Position numbers and translations under genes: made by a program. A DNA stretch of 64,000 nucleotides from Symbiodinium natans (taxonomy: Eukaryota; Sar; Dinophyceae; Suessiales; Symbiodiniaceae). Shown here piece by piece: positions 34,400 to 46,949 of this stretch (position 1 is the first letter of the stretch; each line of letters begins with the position of its first letter). Where the stretch lies: positions 26,601-90,600 of the forward strand of contig CAJNDS010001835.1 of assembly GCA_905221605.1 (NCBI GenBank), in the 5' to 3' direction. Below the pieces are notes generated by a model. That model had not been told where the DNA came from. It saw only the letters and a program-made list of their open reading frames with translations, and searched no databases.

Positions 34400-35932
34400 C
34401 CGAAGAGTCATGATCCATGCCTCGGTGGCCGCGCTGCGCAGCTCGGCTTTAAGCAGCGCCAGCGAAGCTTCCAACGCCTGCGGTCTGCTTTGAAAAAAGG
34501 AATGGCCGAGCAAAGAATCATATTTTTTGCGCTGGCATACGAATGGGACAGCTCTGGGGCTAAGCAGCAGCAGCGGCGGAGGCGTCCGGCAGTGGCGCAA
34601 GAAGCAGCAGCGGCAGCGGCGGCGGCAGCAACAGCGGCAGCAGCAATGTTAGATTTCTAGTTCAGAAGCATTTCGTTTGTAACGCCGCGCACGACACGAC
34701 CAGTGTTCAAACGCAATGCGTCTTGCAGCAGAGTCTTGCAGCCTGAATTTTACCAGCCCCGCCTCTCGCTCTTGGGTCCACTGCAGCCTGAACAAAGAAA
34801 GCAGGCCCATGGGAACACCGTGAGAACCCTACTTCAGTTGCTGTGGCCCATTCCAGTAGGAGAAGGCTTGTGCAAATCCCTGGCTGCTACGCATGCCCAC
34901 TGCGCCGGTACTGCCTCTGAGACTCTAGGGACTTCTTCTGGTCGTCCAGGGACTTTTGGTGTTCAGCCAGAGATGCGCGCTCTTCATTCCAGCTGGATCT
35001 CGTCTGGGTGTGGGCCTCCCGCTCTGCTTCCAGATCGGCTATGGTCTGGCTGAGTCGATTTTCGAGAGCCTTCAGCTCAGTCCTAAGCCGAGACGAAGCG
35101 ATGTTATACTTTCTACATGGCGTTTTACTGCAGCTGACACTGCGTGCGTCACAAAACAAAGACGAAACAAAGCAACTGATAGATGTGCATACACGCGACA
35201 CGCCCACGTGCCACAGCAGCAGAGTCGGAGCAATCCCAACAGCTTTTTGAGACCCTTTATAAGATTCGTTGAATCGTTCTGAAGAAAACAAATATCTGGA
35301 GACCACTGGCAAGCTGGGATAATTTGGGCAAGCAGCTGAAGAGCCTGGACCTGGGCTTGGTACTTTGCCTGCTCCGGCGCAAAGGCTTCTTTCAACAAAA
35401 GCTCCCAGCTGTTCGTCTGCACCTGATGACTTGAAACGCAGCTCCAGTCAAAATGAATGGTGTTCATTGCTTACTGCTTTGAAGCGAACCAGAAACAGCT
35501 ACAGCTCATTATGAATTCACTGAGTTCGATGAGCTCAGCATGCTTAGTTTCTCCAGCTGAAATCGCCTGAGCTGAAGCCGTGATTGTGGCTGGTGCCGGG
35601 GGTGGACTGAGCGGAGGCAGCTCGGTCTTGGTCCTCAGCTGCATGCTGCGACCAAGTTGTCAACGTAATTTAAGACTCGCTGTGGGCTGCGGAATGGGCT
35701 ACGGCTTGGAATTCAGCCAGTAAGCTCTTTTGTCCTGCGAAATTCCTGGCGAGGAGCCCACCTCTTTTTGTGCAGCTTGTCAAATCTGCACAGGTGGAGG
35801 CAAAAGCCACTCTTAGAAGCCTTCGCAGAGCCTGTGTGTGGAAGCAACTTGCAGCACAGCGGCCGTCGCTTTGGCTGCTTCTCCGCTAACATCCGATCGA
35901 TTGGGCTCCACTCCTGGGGACGCTGTCTCTTG
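34400..35932 (-). CDS. Long coiled-coil protein, several exons
   Basis: Four well-formed exons. About 35932-35826 reads TASPGVEPNRSDVSGEAAK, then ATAAVLQVASTHRLCE, with a GC donor. 35422 to about 35315, after CATCAG|, reads LLLKEAFAPEQAKYQAQVQ. 35082-34915, after GGCTTAG|G, reads LENRLSQTIADLEAEREAH, then ERASLAEHQKSLDDQKKSL, and ends CAGAG|GCAG. About 34485-34405 reads PQALEASLALLKAELRSAA. Heptad Leu and dense Glu/Gln/Lys mark a coiled coil. The function is unknown; cytoskeletal or scaffold proteins often look like this. Confidence 0.6.
34560..34646. repeat. (CAG)/(CGG) trinucleotide tract
   Basis: Interrupted AGC/GGC repeat, in an intron or 5' flank of the coiled-coil gene. It encodes Ala or Leu runs on the minus strand if read, but no exon boundary supports that. 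Confidence 0.9.
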
Positions 35933-36888
35933 ACCTTTCTCTTGTCAGCTCTCGTCACGCTCTATGACGTCCATTGACTTTATTTTGACTCAATTGGATG
36001 CTTTGTGTCTCGCTTCATGCCCTGGCCTTGATCCGTCGCCCTGGTGGTGGCGGCGGATCAAAGGTGAGGCCTTCGCCAAACCCGCCAGGCGCCATCCTCT
36101 CTCTCTCTCTCTCTGTCTCTTCTTAGGCAGAAGAAAAGAAAAAGGATAACTTGTCCCTCAGACATTCGATGACTCGGGGGAGGTCCTCTGCGGAGTCGGC
36201 CCCACTTTGCGTTTGAGCCGCTTCTGCAAATCGCGGCAGGCAAAACCAATCAAAATCACACAGGTTCAGCAGCCTCAATGACCGAACAGAATGACCCGTG
36301 AGGTGTTCCGGAACTCGTCAACCAAGAGTTTTGTTTTCCTTCGTCGCCGGTAGCAGATTTCCTCCGCTAGCTTTGGCTACCGGATTGGCGAAAAGACTGA
36401 TGCAAAACCCGCAGGACAGAGCACCCCAAGGTATGCACCGGTGACCACCCCCTGCTTTCATGGGGGTGTGCGAGCTGTCCACTGCAGGTGCTACTACAGG
36501 CACAGCTAAACCGAAGCTCAAACACGTCGCTTCTTTCGCGGTTTGTGCGGATTTCCTCAGTCCAACACAGACTTGGACTGCAATCAGCTCCTTCCGCCTA
36601 CGCCCATGGCACAACTGCAAAATTTTTCTGCGAATGCTTCTGCAAAGTCACTCACTGCGACTACGCGGGTGCATTCCGGGCTGTCGTGCTGTCAAGGGGC
36701 CAATTGGCGTCCGAGGCATGTGGGTCAGCTTTGTAATCTGCAAGCGGGGTAGCCGCAGAGATTCCCACACAGAACATGATCAACTCGGCATGGACTCACC
36801 GCTCAGGGATGCGGGGGAATGACCTGCCTGCAAACCAACGTTCTGGAATGCTTGGAGGCACGTTTCCACCTGCCCCAGCAAAATTTGA

Positions 36889-37379
36889 TCACGGGACAAA
36901 GATTTCATGCCAAGGGGCCTCCGAGCCCGCCGATTTGTCCAACAAGACAGCTCTGATTTCATGAGCGGCTGCAAACTCATGTCCAAGAGTGGCAGATGGT
37001 GAAAGTTCACTCCCGTCTTTTTTTTGACTCGGGAAGGAGTATACGACACTGCTTGCTTCCACACCTTCATGAGCCTCCTGAAGTGCACTTCGGCACAGGT
37101 TACACCTCAGCTTGACAAGCAACTGGTTTACGTGTCCGATATCTCGTTGTCAAATAACACACGCCAACCTGAGCCCTATGCCCAGTCGTCGCAGCTTCTT
37201 CGCGATGTTCAAACCCTTAGAACCGAAAAATATGTTGCGGTCAGCACACCCCATTTAGCCGTCTCAAAGGGGACGTGCCAAGGGTAAAAAAGGTCGAGTC
37301 GACACCTTTCACTTGCTCGCTGGATATCAGCCAAAGTTTGATTGCGACAGCTTCTGTACTGCCCATGAACATCCCCACA
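36889..37379 (-). CDS. Exons of a possible PPP-type phosphatase, tentative
   Basis: A small frame starting at 37379, after GCGGCAG|, reads CGDVHGQ and stops matching at GGGCA|GTACAG, a usable GT donor. CGD(V/I)HGQ is the first metal-binding motif of PPP Ser/Thr phosphatases. I could not find the later GDxVDRG or GNHE motifs nearby. Another exon (37077-36889), after CACTTCAG|, reads AHEGVEASSVVYSFPSQKK, then LGHEFAAAHEIRAVLLDKS. Whether the two belong together is unknown. The motif exon may be a relic. Confidence 0.3.
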
Positions 37380-37479
37380 CTGCCGCATCTGCAACGACTA
37401 CTGCTTGGGCAAGCAGTCGCAATGTTTGGGCAGCACGGGCATGCCAGCCTTCGGAGAAAAAGACCATGTGCCAACCCTA

Positions 37480-39608
37480 GGACCTAGGCATTGTGCCGTC
37501 CTTGATCAGGCATGGGGCGGAGCCCACCATAAATTCCAGGTGCCAATTTTTTGCCGACCCTTCGTACGGTGGGCCCGACTTCACCCTTCTTACACAGATC
37601 GCGAGGAAACTGCCTGCATGTGCTTGCAAACTGGCAGTCTCCAGCCGCCCTCTGCCCAAAGGGGCGTGCGTGGAAGCAATGCAGCAAAGCTGTGCTGTGC
37701 CAGGAGCTTGAAAAAAAGGATGCACAAGCGAGGTCCAGACAATTGCGTAGGTTGCGGCTTCTGACTTCTTCAATGCCTGGAGACGTGCTGTGATGCCATA
37801 TGACATAACCAGGAGCCCAGCTATTGCGGGCTTTGGCTTCTGCGGCAACGTCGAAGATGGCACAGGAAGACTCTAACAATGCCGAGGTGCACCACGGTAG
37901 CCCACATTGCCGGCATGAGACCGAATCACTGTTCGATGACGCCAGCCTCTGTGTGATGCCGTGAAATTGTAATGCTGGCATACATCAATGCTTACCCATT
38001 TCGCCTACATGATGTGTGGGTGTGTGTGCGTGGCAGGCCAAGCAACGCAAGAACAAGTATCGCCGGGGGTCGCACTTTTGTTTTTCACAACGACCCAGCA
38101 GTTGTTTTTGGATGACCTGCAGTGATCGACTGGAGGTGATTGGCGGAAAAAAACGGACGTGCTCTGATGAGCCCTGCATGGACTGCAAAGGGGCTCCCAC
38201 GTTATGACGATCTCAAAGTTGTGCCATGGCCTAGGTACTTCCAGAGACTCCATATTGTGAGCAAAACTGAGCAGGCAATATGATCAGGCACAGCACCCTC
38301 AATAAATGCATGGACGCTGGCAACTTTGAACAGCTTGGTATCTGAGGACACAGCTCGAAGATTCGGCCATACCTATTGCGATCCACCTTGTTCAAAGCGC
38401 GTGTCCATCCCCGACAGTTCTGCATGCCAGAACATCGATGCTCAGCACATTTGCGTCGCTTCTGGTCGGCTTCTGGTCCCCACATGCAGCACAAAATTCC
38501 ACCAAGGTCTGTGCATTGTGAAACTCCGGTCTGCCGCCCATAAGCTTGTACCTGCAGGGAGAAGCCTAAATGCATTCAACTCAGAATGGACAAGCCCCCG
38601 AGACTTATACCACTGCTTAGTCAGGTCTGTTACTGCAAAACTCGCAAGATCCACCCGAGAGCACTTCCTGATGTTCCCAGGAAAGCTACGCTTCTGGGCT
38701 TTGGACAAATGAATTTGCGCGACCTGCACGCAACATTCTCTGAAAGTTTTCGCAGAGAGCAGTTGTCATTGTCTCCCGCATATGACGATGCCTACTCACA
38801 ACACTTTGACATTGGACAGCGGAAAGGAGACCGCGACACAGCACGACCAACTTGAGCTTGCCACAAAAGCTTGTAGCGCGCAGCGGACTGCAAAAAACAC
38901 CCGCACCAGTTCGAGATGGCCTTCTTCTGTGCTTGCATGGTTGCCTGTCCGTGCATCATCACTTATAGCTAGCAGCTAGCGGCTTTCTAAGGGTAGCTGC
39001 CGGACTATCGGCCAAGCTCACCATTGTAGCTGCTTCTGTGCTTGCTGTGCCGAACCCCAGCCCTTCCCGAAGTGCTAGAAGCATCTCGGGTGTGGGGGTG
39101 TGGCGCTTTTCTCCAGGCCTTGATGGAGCCGAGTGCCCTCTCGGCATCCTGGTCAAAGATTCCACACACGTGATAGATCATGTCCCATAGTCTCCGTGCA
39201 GCGCAAGCGTGGACACTCCATGGCACTCGACACCTGCGACAGACTCGGCGCCGCTTCCGCAAAGCACCGAGCTGCAAAGCCGGGACCTTGCCACCATGCT
39301 GCTATTGACTGCGGCTTGTGCTGTCGCATCTCACACGGCACATGAGTACGCATGTCAGTGTCAGAGCCGGACGCAGCGCTGCAAGTTGAGATCGACATGG
39401 ACGCAGTGTTTGCCTGAACCAACACAGCCATGCTACCAGCAAATACTGACTTTGAGAGAACCGCAGCTATCATGCAAAAGGTCCGTTTGCCCTGTCTCGC
39501 AGGGGGGAGCACATCTGAGCACATCTGAGCACTGCACAAGTGACGAAGATTTATGACGCAATGCTGTTGGCAATGCTCCAGGAACACAGTACAGGGGCCA
39601 AACGGCAC
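37480..39608 (-). CDS. Exon cluster of an uncharacterised, probably membrane-associated protein
   Basis: Coding-like exons in order: 39608-39153, a 151-codon frame with VLSKSVFAGSMAVLVQANT; about 39205-39010 (IFDQDAERALGSIKAWRKA); 38667-38552 (CSRVDLASFAVTDLTKQWY, then LVHSELNAFRLL), ending CTGCAG|GTAC; 38372 to about 38240 (WPNLRAVSSDTKLFKVASV, then a hydrophobic DHIACSVLLTIWSLW); 37776 to about 37700 (ALKKSEAATYAIVWTSLVH). A frame before the last reads PAIAGLLVMSYGITARLQ. No family recognised. The grouping is inferred from order and strand only. Confidence 0.45.
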
Positions 39609-40184
39609 CAGCCTTTTGAAAGGCCGGAAGTTTACTGAAGCAAGATTGATGCTATGTGATCTGCATGGCCCGAGGGTTCTAAGCGGACTCCGGCAGGAGT
39701 TGCTCGACTCTCGGCAGCCTCATGAAGTTTCGGCATAGGTTCCACGCCATGGCAGTGGCCAGCTAGGAGCTGAGATGGTCAGCCCCGTCCAGAGGCATCA
39801 CCCTGCTGTGCAAGGTCTAGTTTTGTAGGTGTCACCCTTCAGGGGTCAAGGGTTGGAATGTGTTGAAACTTCTGTTGGTGAATTGTAGCACCCAGTGTCG
39901 AGTAGAATACGAACCGAGGCAGGACGTAGGATGCTGCAGCTGGTGCCTACTTGCGCTAATGATCGACTGCTCTCGGTCTGTTTCAGTTCACAACGGCAGA
40001 CTGGAAAAGCACACGACGTCAAACATGGCGAAGTGGCAAAAACTGAACATGTGGCGCAGCGAATGGAGCAGCACTGAATTGGTCCTGTGCTGCCAACCCA
40101 GCCTTGTCCACAACAGCTACAAGAAGAGAGCGGGCTAATAAGGTTGAAAAAACAGTGTCAACTATGTGCTGCATGTTGGGCTAC

Positions 40185-41678
40185 TTAGGCTGTCTTTTTG
40201 GATGGAGCTGTTCTTTGCCAGTGCTCTTTGCACGTGAGCGCTTTGGCTTTGGTGCGGTGCGTCCCACTGGGGTGTCGGCAACCTGGCACTGCAGCACGGA
40301 GCACGGCCCCAGTATCATCAACCGAACCTGCTAAGAGCTCCGGAGCTACTCTGGATTACATGAAGCGGGACATGCTCCAGAACTTTTAGAAGGCCTACTG
40401 TGCAGGTGCAGGTTTTGCAGGTCAGTCCTTTGGAGTGTTGTTGATGGTGCTGGTTCGGACAGTCCTTGGTACAGGGAGAAAATCATCAAAGTCATTAGTC
40501 TCAGCCTTACCTCGTAGCAGACGTAGCATGCTTGGTCTAAGTCAAGCGCGCAGGCAAAAAAGGCAGCCAGCGCTCGCCACCTGACTTGCTAAGTGGGGGC
40601 TGCTGCCTCGTCTGCATTCCAAGATAAAACAAGATACAAAGGTTTGCTTGCAAGGGTGTGCCGTATCCGAGGATGACACAGTCCACTTCCCAAACAAGGC
40701 CCTCGGCAGGTGAGACCAGCGACGTGTACCTTTCTGGTCGGACGTTGGATTCACGAAGCTCCAACTGCAATCCTTTTTAGGCATATCACGGCCTCTTGAC
40801 TCGTCTAGTGGATCCAGAGATTGCGGCCGGCATTAAGCCCCGAGCACGTGTGCCAAGCGAGCGTGGCCATCCCCCAGCTCGAGGCCAAGGACCTACCCAT
40901 GACCACTCAAGCGATAGCGTGATCAGTTCCTGATTTTCCAGTCGTGCTTAGCGGCTGAGTGTACCTTCAGACTACATGGCTTGGTAAGGACCTGAAGGAC
41001 CGAGATTTCTGAGGGCTACTCAGGCTGCAGCCCATTTGGAATCTGCTGCATCGCGGTACAGGAAGACCTCCACCAAACTTGACTCAACCAAAGCGAACTT
41101 GAAGTGGGTTCAGCATTCGAAGTGAAGCTCATGAAGGGGGATGGCCATGCTGCAAACGAGGCATGAAGGTTGACGTCGCATGTCTATGCTAGAACGGCGC
41201 GAGGTTGTGTGTGTGAGAGAGGAGTATATATGGCATGCTGGTTCTGATGACAGGCGGCCAGAGGCGAAGAAGTCACACCATGACGTGGCTTGCAACGCCT
41301 CACCTCTTCTTTGGTCTTGCCATCCTGCCTGGCTTACCGCCGGGTACGTCTTGCCGGGCACAGTGCCGCAATCAAATATCACTATAAGCCGCAGGGCAGG
41401 CTCTGCAAATTCCCGAGCCTGTGCCAGGCAGGCTGGTTGTTCCAAGTTTCCGACCTGGGTTTATCAGGGAGAAGCCAGGCAATTGCAAGCACGCTTGTGC
41501 CACTTGCTTCCAAGAACCCCGGCCGCAGAGTGAGTCTTCCATTCAACACCGACAACCTGGGCTGGTGCACTCTCAATCGTTCGGACATGTCCCTCTGACA
41601 GGGAGCTTCAAGGGTCGGGCGAGCCAGGAAATCCACTGACCTCAACCTGAAGACTGCACCAGACTTGGCTATAGTCAT
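40185..41678 (-). CDS. Four-exon cluster, unknown protein
   Basis: Frame 41678-41382 reads VDFLARPTLEAPCQRDMSE, then LRPGFLEASGTSVLAIAWL. Exon 41402-41338 starts after TTTGCAG| and reads PALRLIVIFDCGTVPGKTY, ending CCGGCG|GTAAGC, a canonical donor. Exon 40764 to about 40654, after ATTGCAG|, reads LELRESNVRPERYTSLVSP, then GLVWEVDCVILGYGTPLQ. The last exon (about 40340-40185) reads APELLAGSVDDTGAVLRAA, then a basic tail ending KKTA and a stop at 40185. The core looks globular and beta-rich, but I do not recognise the family. Confidence 0.55.
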
Positions 41679-42299
41679 CCATCAACCGCCATCATGATCG
41701 TCATGCGGTGTCATGCAGCACTCATAACAATCTCAGATTACTCCATGCCAACAAGCCTGCCCCGCCGCTCCTTGTAGCCTTGCTGCCTCGCATGTCCACG
41801 CTTTACCGCACGTTGGCTGCGTCCCCCAGCACATGCCGCCTTCCCCTCAAGAGACCTTTGGCGATCCCGCAGCACCTGTCACACTTCGGAATCTGAGTTC
41901 GTGCGAGCTCTGGCTAGGAGCTATCTTTATATACCTCAGCCCATGCTTGTCCACCACGCACAAAAGTCGCTAAGCTGAAAAGTGAAGTCGTGCCTGAGCA
42001 AATGTGGCCTCGCTCATGGGTGACAAAACCACCTCGCCGTCTGGACGAAGAACCCCGGCCTGCAGTGGAGAGACGACCCACAGCGATCAGCAACGAGTAT
42101 GAACTTAGTAACTTAGTAACGAACTGCCGGGCAGTCGGGATGCCGCGTGCGCTGCAAAAGAACACTGCAGCGTTTTTTTTTTTTTTTCTAACGCCTTTTG
42201 GAGGCGCTCGGAGGAATCCCTGCCCCTGGTTGGCAGCAAATGGTCTGCTAGAAGATATGCGCCAAACTCACAACTGGCAACACCAGCTCGTCAATGTAG

Positions 42300-42775
42300 C
42301 TCTGGCATGGTTCTTGAGCAATCTTCAACACCCGGCGCCTCACCTGCTGGCGCCTCTACACTTCGCTTTCCAAGTTGCTGCCTACTTTGGAGGCGCATTG
42401 ACCATTAACGATAAAGCACAGTTTTCAGGAGCAGAGTGAGATCGCTCAGGAGCTTTTCTCCTTGTTCACGTTGTTTTTGTAATCCGGCAGGAACCTGAGT
42501 TGTCGTCAGGCAGGCCTCGACTCGGCAAGAAGTCTGCAGGCTGAGAGACGGAGCAGCCAGCGCAAAGCCATAAGTCATCAGGTTGTAACCTTAGTACTTT
42601 GATGCCATGCACTTGGTCCGGCGTGGAAGTAAGATCTGGCGCCGTCTGTCATGGTCGTCCCCTCTTTCTGCCAACAGCTCTCTGTGACATATGTACAGCC
42701 ACTGTGAGCCAAGTTACCCAGGAAGTGCACAGCCAACCTTAGAATGAACACAGTATCAAAAAAGCTACCGCCCAA
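42300..42775 (-). CDS. Exon cluster, unknown protein
   Basis: A frame from 42775 starts MGGSFFDTVFILRLAVHFL, a possible membrane segment. After TTGGCAG| it continues EGTTMTDGARSYFHAGPSA to AGTACTAAG|GT near 42593. The exon at 42494 to about 42406, after AACTCAG|, reads VPAGLQKQREQGEKLLSDL. A third piece near 42390-42300 reads QLGKRSVEAPAGEAPGVED before a stop. No family recognised. Confidence 0.42.
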
Positions 42776-42961
42776 CTCGGGTTTGTCAATGGCTGCTTCT
42801 TCCTCCTAGGCTAACAATGCGGCACCTGGAGCATTCAAATCTGTACGGTGCAAGGACACGATTCTACACAACAAACTGCCTCAACAACTCATGTGCATGA
42901 AGCATGCGGACGGTCTTTTATTCTGCGGACACGCCTGCACAAATCAGTCCGCAGAGGTCGG

Positions 42962-44306
42962 CTAGTCATCCTCATCCTCATCATCCTCATCGTCTTCTAA
43001 GTCCTCCATGAACTTCTCAAGAACGAAGGGTCGCTCCTGCTCGAAGGGCATCCTTCTGCACCTTGCAGCTAGATGTGCTAGATGTGCTAGATCAGTGACT
43101 GCCAACCCTCAGCAGCAAGAGAGGCACATGCGAGTTGCTTCGCCTCGGCCTTTCGCAGAGGAGACCAGAGTCTGGTCTACCAGCAAACCCTTCCCCTGAA
43201 ACTCCAACTCCCCCCCTCCCCCCCCTCCGCCTGCAATGCTCTTGAGAGGGCCTGCAAACCTCCTGGTCCAGAAACCCGCAACTTTCAGTCGTAACATGAG
43301 TGCTGCGACTACTGCTACTGCACCGCCCTCACTGTCACCAAACTCCCCAGGACTTGGAAGGCTTGTGGGAGGCCCAGGGTCTCTGATTGAGCATTGCCTC
43401 GCTTCGTCTTCAAAATGCCCTTGGGGATGCCCTTGGGTTTTCGGTTCTTCTTGTAAGGCTTTGCATGCTTTTCATGCTTTGCGCTTGGGCTTGCTATGCC
43501 CATGCAGCATGCTTCTGCAGGACTTCAAAGGCCAGAGGCACCCTTGCAGGAGCTCGTCGTCTTCGATCAGATCCGCCTCCCGCAGCCCGACTAGGCAGCC
43601 GACCATGGCGATCGCTCCTGCCCAAGACAGGAAGGGTGTAGCAACAAAATGATTTCAGGCGGCGTAGATTCACAATGATTCACACCCTGCTCCTTCCACT
43701 TCTTTGGCATCGGTTGCCGCCGCTGCAGAGCCCGCGGCAGTCTGCGAAGATGAGCAAACGACATCTGCAGCCTGGGGCCATAAGTGGTTGCGGGGTGTAC
43801 TGAGAGGGATGCTATGCAACCGGGCAGATGCTTCCGTATGCACTTTGCACATCGGTTCGTTGAATGTAAAGCCGCCGAGATTTTGGGATCGTCTTAGGGA
43901 GTCTACGAAGAAGTCTGGCAGTCGAGCCTGGAAGGGATCACCGATTTCGTCACCTATCTCGGAAATCCTTGGATGTGCACAATGCGCTCTAGTGAAAAAA
44001 GGCCTCCCTGCGGCAAAGCGCAACAACAAAAAGCTGACATGACTGATGCCTGTTACCGCGCAATCTTCTCACCTCTTGTGCTCTCACAAGGCTCTTCCGA
44101 TACAGGGCTTTCAACAGTGGCGCCCATCTCGAGAGCGGCTTTTCCAGCTTCTTGGCAATGGCCATCGGCCTTATTGCACCCCAGCAATGCGTGCCTTCTG
44201 CTTTCGGCCGTAGTGCTACTAATACACACTTTGACGCTTGAGCTCTCACTTTGACATAGTAGCGATAGGAATGCGTTGCCGCCACGGCTCTGGAGTTTCT
44301 TGTCAT
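42962..44306 (-). CDS. Basic/acidic protein ending in an Asp/Glu tail
   Basis: Exons in order: about 44175-44085 before GAG|GTGAGA (ambiguous frame); 43927 to about 43690, after TTCCAG|, reading RLPDFFVDSLRRSQNLGGF, then TFNEPMCKVHTEASAR and an Ala/Ser-rich end; 43617 to about 43545, after GGGCAG|, reading MVGCLVGLREADLIEDDEL; about 43500-43390, strongly basic, reading KHEKHAKPYKKNRKPKGIP; 43061-42962, after TGCAAG|, reading FEQERPFVLEKFMEDLEDD and ending in a run of Asp/Glu with TAG at 42962. The basic patch plus acidic tail is typical of nucleolar or chromatin proteins, but the family is not recognised. Confidence 0.55.
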
Positions 44307-44815
44307 TGGCAGCAGCTTCGCTGAATGAGGTTGTGCATGCCTCCTCGAAGAGGATCCGCAGAATGCAACCTATTCAGTGCAAAAGTCCCAACATTCTTAT
44401 AAGGCTGCCTGTTGATGGCATGTGGAAGCTCATGACATGCACCATCATGCACACTAGACGGACATGCTGCTGTTGCCCATGTTGCAAAAGCCCGGCCTAA
44501 ATGATCTGTAGGTGTTGTGTCCACGTGACCCTGGAACCGCACCTGCCAAGGCCAAGTGGCTCACGGCTGCTTGTCACAAAAGAGTCAGGAGAACTCCATG
44601 AGAGGCTACCAGGTCTCAAGCTGTAGGCGAGCGTGGTTTATGTGATCTTGAAGCTGGCATCTGTCAGCACTGCAGAAGCCGAACTGCAGTTTTCGTCGTG
44701 TCCACCTGGCCTGCATGTTAAAGTCTCGCATAGGGTCCTGGATCGCAAAGCAACGTCAGCATGCAATGTCATGCAGCGCATACGGCATGATGCCAGGTCT
44801 GAGCAACAGCTGGCT

Positions 44816-45662
44816 TCAACAGGTGTCCTCTCCGAGGGTGTCTGGCTGCTCGCCCATCCATCGACGGACAGAAGTTGGGAAATCCTCGACGCCGTCTTCG
44901 TCAAACTCATCGTCATCCAACTCGATGTTTTTCCTCATCTCCAGCATCACGGCATGTGCCTGGCAGGCTAGGTCGGCCATGGCAAGAAAGTTCTTGAGTC
45001 TTCTCTTGCAAGGGCACCATGGTGAGACTAGGGGCCTGATCCTCAGACAAGCCTTGCAGCTTGAGGTCCGCCAGGAGCTTGTCGTCCTGAAGCCAGAATG
45101 GAGATGGGCCCTTACACCCGATTAAAGGACTACCTAGCATCAAATGATCCCAGGCTCCTCCTTGCCACCCTCTTTGGATGCTTCTTTGACCTCGCACAGC
45201 AGACATTGGCAGACATCATGGATGGACGCCAGAATCTCAAGTCAAGACTATCGGAAACTCTTCTTCAGGGTATCTCGAATCGACGAACAACTTTTCGCGC
45301 CCATACCGATGGTGCAAACATGTTACTTGAAAGGGCAAAAAAGCTCATGCCGCGTGGCCTTCCGCTGCTCCTCTTGGATCTGGCGCCGCTCAGCCTCGCA
45401 GGAATGTGCTGAGTTCCTTGAAAGATGCATAAAGATACTCCCCCCCCCCACCCTCCCTCACATCCCAAGCCCTGACACTCTTTTTGAGCGGCATCCCTGG
45501 CAGAGGTCAGTTGCAATCTTAAGCCTCTCGTGTCCCAGCCTTTGTCAGCTGCTTCTTGGGCTCAGCTTTTGCCTGACTCTTGGCTTGGGCTCGTCGTGCC
45601 TCGTGATAGGCCTTGCGCTCCTCCTCACAACCGGATAGATTTCGCATTTCCATGACTTCCAT
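44816..45662 (-). CDS. Small charged helical protein, five or more exons
   Basis: ATG at 45662. Exon 45662-45540 reads MEVMEMRNLSGCEEERKAY, then a Lys/Ala/Gln helix, ending ACAAAG|GCTG. 45394-45359 reads AERRQIQEEQRK between GCGAG| and AAG|GCC. 45190-45161 reads VKEASKEGGK between GCGAG| and AAG|GAG. 45086 to about 45061 reads DDKLLADLK, after CTTCAG|. The last exon (about 45000-44816) reads FLAMADLACQAHAVMLEMR, then the acidic ELDDDEFDEDGVEDF, and a stop. AG|G sits on both sides of the readable introns, and AGGCTG or AGGA is shared at both ends of two of them. Helical and highly charged; no family recognised. Confidence 0.6.
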
Positions 45663-45856
45663 CTCTGTCCCAGCTCAACTGAAACGGAAATCGGTCGGGT
45701 GAGTTTCCGGCGAGGCTAGACGCGAACTAATGATAACTAATGACTTTCCTAGTTTGTGACTGAGCAAAGCAAACTTTGTAACAAGAGTGAAACAGCTGCC
45801 TTGGAGAGCTTGGCCAGCTGTTCTGGTGAGAGCCTGGTGACCCCAATGACTGCTTA

Positions 45857-46238
45857 CTACACTCTAGTGGGAGTGTAACATCGCCCTTCAAACCCGGCAC
45901 CCTTCTCCAAGGGCACTGTAGATGCAAACTCTGGCCAAGGATCCAAAACATTCCTGACCCCACACAACATACAAAACCTGCACTTCAGCCGAAGGCGCTC
46001 TTCGACCGGGCTGGCAGCTGGTGGCTGTGCCGGGGTGGCCGCTGGCGCAGCTGGTGGCGAGTATGGTGAGGACATGCCCTTTGAGGGAGAAGGCCAAACG
46101 CCGATATCCTCCGGGCTTGCACTTCCGGACAACACATGATGTCATTGCATGTGCTTGGATTCGATCATCAAATGTAAAATACATCACCGTCGCAGCTGCC
46201 CTGAGGTCCTCCAAATACCTTACTGTCCCGGAGGCCAT
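45857..46238 (-). CDS. Exon-like frames, unknown protein
   Basis: One minus frame from 46238 reads SGTVRYLEDLRAAATVMYF, then TFDDRIQAHAM, somewhat like part of an RNA-recognition fold. Another phase (about 46075-45980) is Pro/Ala-rich and then reads PVEERLRLKCRFCMLC. They may be one exon with a frame change by splicing, or two exons. No firm assignment. Confidence 0.35.
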
Positions 46239-46949
46239 TGCTTGCAGGGCAGCGCGGCCGAATTAAGTGCCGTTTTGGGCCAGAAGGCCACAGTGGAGTC
46301 TACGACGCAAAACGACGCAAAACCCCTGCTGGCAGATGTCATCCAGGTCCCTCACATCCCCGCAGGTTCAGTTCTTGCGCGCCACCAGAAGCTGCACAAA
46401 ATGTACCGAGCTGCCGCATGCCGACGGAGGTGCCGCCAAGATCGATCATCACCTGAGCATTCCAAACTCAGCCGTACCGCAACTTAAGTTGACCGGCTGA
46501 CAGTACAGCAACGACGACTCCTACGACTCTGCTACTCAAAGTACTACTGCTACTACTCATACAGCTCCCAACTATACTATTACTCTTAGTAAGACCACGA
46601 CAGCATCTACTACACCTATGACTGCCACTGGTCCTGCCCACAGTCCTAACCCCTCATCCGTCGCCACACTGGTCGAGTGGAGGGGGTGGGAGAGAAGGGG
46701 GGGCGGTATCTCATTTCGGCTGTCACACTTGCATCAGGCAGACAAGGAAATCCTGGGTGTGCGTGAACGGTTGGCTTCCCACAACTATGTACCATGTACC
46801 AAGTTGCTGGTGACCGGCCAACAGCAGCGAAGATCTGGTTCGGAAGCTCCTTTCAGGACTGGAAGAAACGCGCAAACTCTAGGCTGAGATGATCTGAGAT
46901 GGTTGAGGCAGCGCGCGAGCCCTCTTGCGGCTCCTCTGGGCCGGTTGCC

